Shown here: positions 59,386 through 64,000 of the stretch, one piece after another
How the letters are laid out: each line of letters begins with the position of its first letter
Position numbering within the stretch: position 1 is the stretch's first letter
NCBI GenBank assembly: GCA_963695075.1
Contig: CAVOFR010000008.1
Location: forward strand, 1-64,000
Source of the DNA: CAWCAL01 sp963695075
GTDB lineage: Bacteria; Actinomycetota; Acidimicrobiia; Acidimicrobiales; CAWCAL01
DNA length: 64,000 nt
Direction: 5' to 3'
The notes under the pieces: model-generated
Databases searched by the model: none
Told to the model about the DNA's origin: nothing
Seen by the model: only the letters and a program-made list of their open reading frames with translations
Translations under genes and position numbers: made by a program

Positions 59386-59940
59386 ATGACCATTCTCATC
59401 ATCGTTCTCGTGGTGCTCGCCGTCCTGGTCGTCGGGGGCGGGATAGCGCTCTACAACGGTCTGGTGAGCCAGCGCAACAAGATCGAAGGGGCCTGGGCCC
59501 AGATCGACGTGCAGCTCAAGCGCCGCTACGACCTCATCCCGAACCTCGTCAACACGGTCAAAGGCTATGCCGAGCACGAGAAGGAGACCCTCGAGCGGGT
59601 GATCTCGGCTCGCAACGCCGGGGTGGCGGCCGAGGGCGTCCACGACCAGGCTGCGGCCGAGAACGCCATCACCGGTGCACTCAAGTCGATCTTCGCCCTC
59701 AGCGAGGCCTACCCGGACCTCAAGGCCAACCAGAGTTTCCTCCAGCTGCAGGAGGAGTTGACGGGCACCGAAGGCCGTATCGCCTACGCGCGGCAGTTCT
59801 ACAACGACTCGGTTCGCACGTACAACACCCGTATCGAGACCTTCCCGGGCAACCTGGTCGCTGGCGGATTCAACTTCGAAGCCCGCGAGTACTTCGAGGT
59901 CGACGGCGAAGCCCGCGGCCCGGTCGATGTCGAGTTCTGA
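59386..59940 (+). CDS. lemA: LemA-family protein
   Basis: 184 residues. One N-terminal transmembrane helix (residues 2-22) and a LemA coiled-coil domain with GAWAQIDVQLKRRYDLIPNL and AYPDLKANQSFLQLQEELTG. LemA proteins often pair with HtpX-like peptidases, as here: the next gene overlaps by 14 bp. A leaderless promoter precedes it. Confidence 0.92.
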   Translation: MTILIIVLVVLAVLVVGGGIALYNGLVSQRNKIEGAWAQIDVQLKRRYDLIPNLVNTVKGYAEHEKETLERVISARNAGVAAEGVHDQAAAENAITGALKSIFALSEAYPDLKANQSFLQLQEELTGTEGRIAYARQFYNDSVRTYNTRIETFPGNLVAGGFNFEAREYFEVDGEARGPVDVEF

Positions 59941-60850
59941 CCCTGTGTATCCCCAGGTAGCGCAGAACAAGAGGCGGTCGATGGCCCTGGTCGCAGGGTT
60001 CTTCGTCTTCACGCTCTTCGTCATCATGGTCGTGGTGTCGTTCTTCGCGGAGGGCATCGGCATCGTGGCCATCGCGGTCATCCTGGCGGTCGGCACGACG
60101 TGGCTCAGCTACTGGAAGTCCGATGCCGTCGCACTCCGGATGAGTCGGGCGCAACCGGCCTCGATCGAACAGTTCCCGCGGTACCACAACCTCGTCGAGG
60201 GGCTGTGCATCGCCTCGGGTCTGCCGAAACCGCGGCTGTACGTGATCGATGACGCCGCCCCCAACGCGTTCGCCACCGGACGGAACCCCAAACACGCCGC
60301 GGTCGCGGTCACCACGGGCCTGCTCGAGAAGATGAACCGCATCGAGCTCGAGGGTGTACTCGCCCACGAGCTGTCCCACATCAAGAACTACGACATCCTG
60401 ATCAGTACCATCGCCGTGACCATGGTCGGGGTTCTGACGCTCCTGGCCGACATGACATTCCGGTACATGTGGCTCAGCGGGCACCGGAACCGGTCGAGCA
60501 GCAACAGTCCGGGTCCCGGGGCCATCATCGCCGTCCTGGGGATCGTCATGCTGGTCCTGGCGCCGTTGATCGCCCGGATCATGCAGGCCACCGTGGGTCG
60601 CCGGCGAGAGCAACTGGCCGACTTCTCCGCGGTCGAGATGACCCGCTATCCACCCGGGCTCATCGGTGCGCTCGAGAAGCTCGAGGAGGACACGACGATC
60701 GTCCGATCGGGCTCGCGGGCGACGGCCCACTTGTGGATCGAGGAGCCGATGGCCCAGCATGCCAAGGAAGGCAACCTGTCGCGGATCAACCGGATGTTCG
60801 CGACCCACCCACCCCTCGAAGAACGCATCGCAGCGCTACGGGAGCTCTGA
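59927..60850 (+). CDS. htpX: HtpX-like M48 zinc metallopeptidase
   Basis: 307 residues from an ATG inside the lemA end. Two N-terminal membrane helices, then the zinc-site VLAHELSHIKNYD (HExxH), two further helices and the third ligand region RREQLADFSAVEM. Such enzymes degrade misfolded membrane proteins. Coupling with lemA suggests they act together. Confidence 0.92.
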   Translation: MSSSDPVYPQVAQNKRRSMALVAGFFVFTLFVIMVVVSFFAEGIGIVAIAVILAVGTTWLSYWKSDAVALRMSRAQPASIEQFPRYHNLVEGLCIASGLPKPRLYVIDDAAPNAFATGRNPKHAAVAVTTGLLEKMNRIELEGVLAHELSHIKNYDILISTIAVTMVGVLTLLADMTFRYMWLSGHRNRSSSNSPGPGAIIAVLGIVMLVLAPLIARIMQATVGRRREQLADFSAVEMTRYPPGLIGALEKLEEDTTIVRSGSRATAHLWIEEPMAQHAKEGNLSRINRMFATHPPLEERIAALREL

Positions 60851-60854
60851 CATC

Positions 60855-61976
60855 GTGACCCTCCAACCCACGTGGCCGTCCCGACGGACGGCCGCCATCC
60901 TGCTCATCGTCGCCCTGGCCGCCGCGGCGTGTGGTGGAGACGACTCCGGCGAAGCCGAACCGGCCCCGGTCGTCACCTTCGCACCGACGACCACTTCCAC
61001 CACGGTCGCTCTCGGAGCGGTGGCACCGCTCACCGGCGCTCCGGTGGACGTCGAGTTCGAGGAGAACCTCGATCGGCCGGCCATGGCCGTCAAGATCCAC
61101 AACCAGTGTTGCGCCTTTCCCCAGGCCGGGCTCCAGTATGCCGACCTCATCTACGAGGAAGTGATAGGTAGCAACGTCACCCGTCTCATCGCGATCTTCC
61201 ATTCGCTCGACTCGCCCATGGTCGGGCCCATCCGTTCGGCCCGGACCTCGGACCCGCCGATCCTGGCCAACATCGCCACGCCCGGGTTCGCCTTCTCGGG
61301 TGCCAATCCCGGGACGCTCGAGCGCGTCCGCGACGCCGATCTGGTCGGCATCATCCACACGACTCCCCAGATGTACCGCGACCCCAAGCGCCCCCGAGCG
61401 CCCGACAACCTCATCAGCAGTACCGAGGGGCTCTACGAGCTGCTCGGTGACCGCGGTGATCTGCCCGAGCCCATCCTCCCGTATCTGGACGACGAGGAGG
61501 CCCCCGTCGGTGAAGCGGTCGACGGCGTACAGGTGCAGGTCACCGCGGGATACGGAGTCCAGTACGTCTGGGACGACGAGCGCGAGGAATGGCTGCGTTG
61601 GCAGCTCGGCGGCCCTCACATGGAAACGGTCGACGGCGGTGAGTACGACGGTCCGACCCAGCAGGTCGGGGTCGACAACGTGGTCGTGGCCGACGTGCCC
61701 TACGGGACGAGCGTGGTCGACGAGACCACCCCCGAGGCCAAGCCGACCGGCGAGGGAGCGGTGTGGATCCTCTCCGAGGGCAAGGTCGTGAAGGGGACGT
61801 GGAATCGCCCCACCGAACTGGATCCGTGGGAGTTCCTGGCCGAGGACGGCTCGCCGCTGGGCCTGGTGCCCGGTCGCACCTGGTTCGTGCTCGCCCGGTC
61901 CGGCGACGTCTCGACCCTGACCGCCGAGGAAGTCGCCGCCCTTCCGGAACCCGAACCCGTAGAATCCCCGGCATGA
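60855..61976 (+). CDS. DUF3048 lipoprotein
   Basis: 373 residues from a GTG, 4 bp after htpX. A hydrophobic signal ends with a lipobox-like ALAAAAC, so it is anchored on the outer face of the membrane. A Thr-rich spacer is followed by the DUF3048 (YerB-like) domain with PAMAVKIHNQ, ADLIYEEVIGSNVTRLIAIF and GPIRSARTSDPPI. Function unknown. The stop overlaps the pdxS start (ATGA). Confidence 0.9.
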   Translation: MTLQPTWPSRRTAAILLIVALAAAACGGDDSGEAEPAPVVTFAPTTTSTTVALGAVAPLTGAPVDVEFEENLDRPAMAVKIHNQCCAFPQAGLQYADLIYEEVIGSNVTRLIAIFHSLDSPMVGPIRSARTSDPPILANIATPGFAFSGANPGTLERVRDADLVGIIHTTPQMYRDPKRPRAPDNLISSTEGLYELLGDRGDLPEPILPYLDDEEAPVGEAVDGVQVQVTAGYGVQYVWDDEREEWLRWQLGGPHMETVDGGEYDGPTQQVGVDNVVVADVPYGTSVVDETTPEAKPTGEGAVWILSEGKVVKGTWNRPTELDPWEFLAEDGSPLGLVPGRTWFVLARSGDVSTLTAEEVAALPEPEPVESPA

Positions 61977-62878
61977 CCAAAGCGCAGCCCCCGGCCGCTG
62001 GACGCACGACCGGCTCTGATCTGGTCAAGCGCGGCTTGGCCGAGATGTTGAAGGGCGGCGTCATCATGGACGTCGTCGATCCCGAGCAGGCCAGGATCGC
62101 CGAAGACGCCGGCGCGGTCGCCGTCATGGCACTCGAGCGGGTGCCCTCCGACATCCGCACGCAGGGCGGCGTCGCCCGGATGAGCGATCCCGAGATGATC
62201 GAAGGCATCCAGGCGGCGGTCACCATTCCGGTCATGGCCAAGGCCCGCATCGGGCATTTCGCCGAGGCTCAGGTGCTCGAGGCACTGGCCGTCGACTACG
62301 TCGACGAGAGCGAGGTCCTGACGCCCGCCGATGAGGCGCATCACATCGACAAGTGGGCGTTCACCGTGCCGTTCGTCTGCGGGGCCACCAACCTGGGCGA
62401 GGCCCTGCGCCGCATCAGTGAGGGAGCGGCGTTGATCCGCTCGAAGGGCGAGGCCGGAACCGGCAACATCGTCGAGGCCGTCCGACATCTGCGGTCGATC
62501 CGGGGCGACATCGGGAAACTGACCCAGGCCGATTCGGCCGAGGTCTACGACTGGGCCAAGCGGCTCCAGGCGCCGGTTCCCCTGGTGAAGGAGATCGCGG
62601 ACACCGGCCGGCTGCCGGTGCCGCTGTTCTGCGCCGGAGGCATCGCCACCCCGGCCGATGCGGGCCTCGTCATGCAGCTCGGCGCCGAGTCGGTCTTCGT
62701 CGGCTCGGGGATCTTCAAGAGCAGCGAGCCGGCCATGATGGCCAAGGCGATCGTCGAAGCGGCCCTCAACCACGACGACCCGTCCATCCTGGCCAAGGTC
62801 AGTCGCGGTCTCGGCGCGGCGATGCCCGGACTCGAGATGTCGCAGCTCGAGCAGACCTACGCCGATCGGGGCTGGTGA
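61973..62878 (+). CDS. pdxS: Pyridoxal 5'-phosphate synthase subunit PdxS
   Basis: 301 residues. The TIM barrel has the start GLAEMLKGGVIMDVV, catalytic lysines in MAKARIGHFAEAQ and IRSKGEAGTGNIVEA, and a GIATPADAGLVMQLGAESVF phosphate site. It makes PLP from ribose 5-phosphate, glyceraldehyde 3-phosphate and ammonia supplied by PdxT. It overlaps the lipoprotein stop by ATGA and is followed by pdxT. Confidence 0.97.
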   Translation: MTKAQPPAAGRTTGSDLVKRGLAEMLKGGVIMDVVDPEQARIAEDAGAVAVMALERVPSDIRTQGGVARMSDPEMIEGIQAAVTIPVMAKARIGHFAEAQVLEALAVDYVDESEVLTPADEAHHIDKWAFTVPFVCGATNLGEALRRISEGAALIRSKGEAGTGNIVEAVRHLRSIRGDIGKLTQADSAEVYDWAKRLQAPVPLVKEIADTGRLPVPLFCAGGIATPADAGLVMQLGAESVFVGSGIFKSSEPAMMAKAIVEAALNHDDPSILAKVSRGLGAAMPGLEMSQLEQTYADRGW

Positions 62879-62911
62879 TGCGTGCCACCGCCCAACCCCC
62901 AGGAGCTCGGC

Positions 62912-63499
62912 ATGAAGGTCGGGATCCTGGCACTACAGGGAGCGGTGGGACTCCACGCTGACGCACTCGAGCGATGCGGCGTTGCCGCGACCCTCGTGCG
63001 CTCCGAGGTCGATCTCGCCGATGTCGACGGCCTCGTCATGCCGGGCGGTGAGTCGACGACGATGTCCATGCTGCTCGACCGAACCGGGCTGTTCGAGGTC
63101 CTCGCCGAGCGCCTGGCCGCCGGCATGGCCGTGTTCGGGACCTGCGCCGGGATGATCCTGCTCGCGACGGAGGTCGTCGGCGGTCGCTCCGATCAGCGAT
63201 CCTTCGGCGCGATCGACATCGACGTCGAGCGCAACGGCTACGGACGTCAGCGGGAGTCGTTCGAGGCTCCGATCGTGTTCGACGGCCAGACCGAGCCGTT
63301 TCCGGGTGTTTTCATCCGGGCACCGCGGGTGCTGCGGGTCGGTCCGGGGGTGGACGTGATGGCTCGCTTCGACGGGACGCCGGTGGTGTGTCGATCCGGC
63401 TCGGTGATGGTCAGCTCGTTCCATCCCGAGCTCTCCGAGGATCTCCGGATGCACGAGGCGTTCCTGGCGATGATGCAGGACAGCCGACGATCGCCATGA
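62912..63499 (+). CDS. pdxT: Pyridoxal 5'-phosphate synthase glutaminase PdxT
   Basis: 195 residues from the ATG giving MKVGILALQGAV, 6 bases after an AGGAG; a GTG at 62882 is possible but has no such site. The glutaminase triad includes the nucleophile cysteine in VFGTCAGMILLA and the histidine/glutamate in SSFHPELSED. GGESTTMSMLL is a signature. It provides ammonia to PdxS. A 12-bp direct repeat flanks its stop. Confidence 0.96.
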   Translation: MKVGILALQGAVGLHADALERCGVAATLVRSEVDLADVDGLVMPGGESTTMSMLLDRTGLFEVLAERLAAGMAVFGTCAGMILLATEVVGGRSDQRSFGAIDIDVERNGYGRQRESFEAPIVFDGQTEPFPGVFIRAPRVLRVGPGVDVMARFDGTPVVCRSGSVMVSSFHPELSEDLRMHEAFLAMMQDSRRSP

Positions 63500-63512
63500 G
63501 GCCGACGATCGC
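63483..63512. repeat. 12-bp direct repeat flanking the pdxT stop
   Basis: GCCGACGATCGC occurs at 63483-63494 inside pdxT and again at 63501-63512 just after the stop. Confidence 0.6.
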
Positions 63513-63521
63513 GATCAGGGA

Positions 63522-63558
63522 GGCCTCCGGGCCGAAAAACCCCTCGGCCTCCGGGCCG
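63522..63558. repeat. 13-bp direct repeat with hairpin before yebC
   Basis: GGCCTCCGGGCCG occurs at 63522-63534 and 63546-63558. CCGG-GCCGA at 63527-63535 can also pair with TCGGC and CCGG downstream (63544-63554, with a CT bulge), so the pair could act as a weak terminator between pdxT and yebC. Confidence 0.4.
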
Positions 63559-63582
63559 TAGGACCGAAGAGAGGGAGAGCCG

Positions 63583-64000
63583 ATGTCAGGTCATTCCAAG
63601 TGGGCGACGATCAAGCACAAGAAGGGGGCGGCCGACGCCAAGCGCGGCAAGCTCTTCGCCAAGCTGATCAAACAGGTCGAGGTCGCGGCTCGCCAGGGCG
63701 GCGGCGATCCCGAGGCCAATCCGACGCTCCGCACGATGTTCCAGAAGGCTCGGGACAACTCCGTGCCCCTGGACACGATCGAACGAGCGGTCAAGCGGGG
63801 CACCGGCGAGCTGGAGGGCGTCGAGTACGAGCAGGTCACCTACGAGGGGTACGCGCCCAACGGCGTGGCGTTGTACGTCGAGGTGCTCACGGACAACCGG
63901 AACCGATCGGGGTCGGAGATCCGCAGCGTCCTCAGCAAGAACGGCGGCTCGCTGGCCGAGCCCGGCGCCGTCGCCTGGCAGTTCGAGCGCAAGGGCGTGA
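63583..64000 (+). CDS. yebC: YebC/TACO1-family protein, 5' part
   Basis: The first 139 codons are in the window; the rest lies beyond position 64000. The start MSGHSKWATIKHKKGAADAK is nearly invariant in the family, and GAGAGGGAG lies 6-12 bases upstream. YebC-family proteins act as transcription regulators or as translation factors that help ribosomes through polyproline. It continues the mycobacterial-type order pdxS-pdxT-yebC. Confidence 0.95.
   Translation, partial: MSGHSKWATIKHKKGAADAKRGKLFAKLIKQVEVAARQGGGDPEANPTLRTMFQKARDNSVPLDTIERAVKRGTGELEGVEYEQVTYEGYAPNGVALYVEVLTDNRNRSGSEIRSVLSKNGGSLAEPGAVAWQFERKGV

Overview
The window is a high-GC, gene-dense bacterial chromosome segment. Several markers point to an actinobacterium: a mycothiol ligase (mshC), the phosphatidyl-inositol-mannoside genes (pgsA, patA, pimA), coenzyme F420 enzymes (NpdG and an LLM-class oxidoreductase), and the echA20-ipdABC steroid genes. 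The mix of F420, a cholesterol-type pathway and many acyl-CoA genes without mycolate genes suggests an Acidimicrobiia-like lineage rather than Mycobacteriales; that placement is inference. There is no phage, CRISPR array, integrase or insertion sequence.

Layout. 1-9.1 kb: end of a tRNA, a probable aminotransferase remnant, a diguanylate cyclase, an acyl-CoA ligase, a cold-shock protein, an EthD-like protein, YbaK, a GGDEF protein with a degenerate EAL domain, a kinase-like protein and an SDR. 9.1-28.6 kb: a lipid/steroid catabolic region with a thiolase/DUF35 pair, a fatty-acid desaturase, the echA20-ipdA-ipdB-ipdC operon followed by an acyl-CoA dehydrogenase pair (the second member frameshifted), a fused 2-oxoacid dehydrogenase E1 with its E2, a fadA6-like thiolase, an F420 oxidoreductase, a tiny zinc-ribbon protein, an epimerase and a fadA3-like thiolase. 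28.7-35.2 kb: two tandem exported paralogues of unknown function, a 1248-residue tandem-cyclase/ATPase/TPR protein like soluble adenylyl cyclase, and a D-amino-acid-type oxidase. 35.2-40.7 kb: an anchored secreted protein, ipdF and fadE30, yceH, an acyl-CoA dehydrogenase and thiamine pyrophosphokinase. 40.7-50.7 kb: envelope genes (two M23 peptidases, two CNNM/CorC-type proteins, an ABC ATPase, a TauE-type permease), a kinase/DUF6285 pair and npdG. 50.7-64 kb: mshC, plsC, thrS, a HIT protein, pgsA, patA, pimA, lemA, htpX, a DUF3048 lipoprotein, pdxS, pdxT and yebC, an order close to Rv2614c-Rv2603c of Mycobacterium tuberculosis with insertions.

How it fits together. The echA20/ipd/fadE30/fadA6 set is the machinery that degrades the last two rings of steroids (the HIP pathway). 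It is split here over three separated transcription units, and two of them carry the same operator-like inverted repeat CTGACG-N3-CGTCWG at their promoters. Many genes have a TANNNT -10 element ending 6-9 bases before the start codon, so leaderless mRNAs seem common. Convergent gene ends often carry hairpins; one 35-base palindrome occurs twice in opposite orientation, fitted between convergent stop codons. At least three genes (an E2 subunit, a CNNM protein and thiamine pyrophosphokinase) seem to need non-standard start codons.
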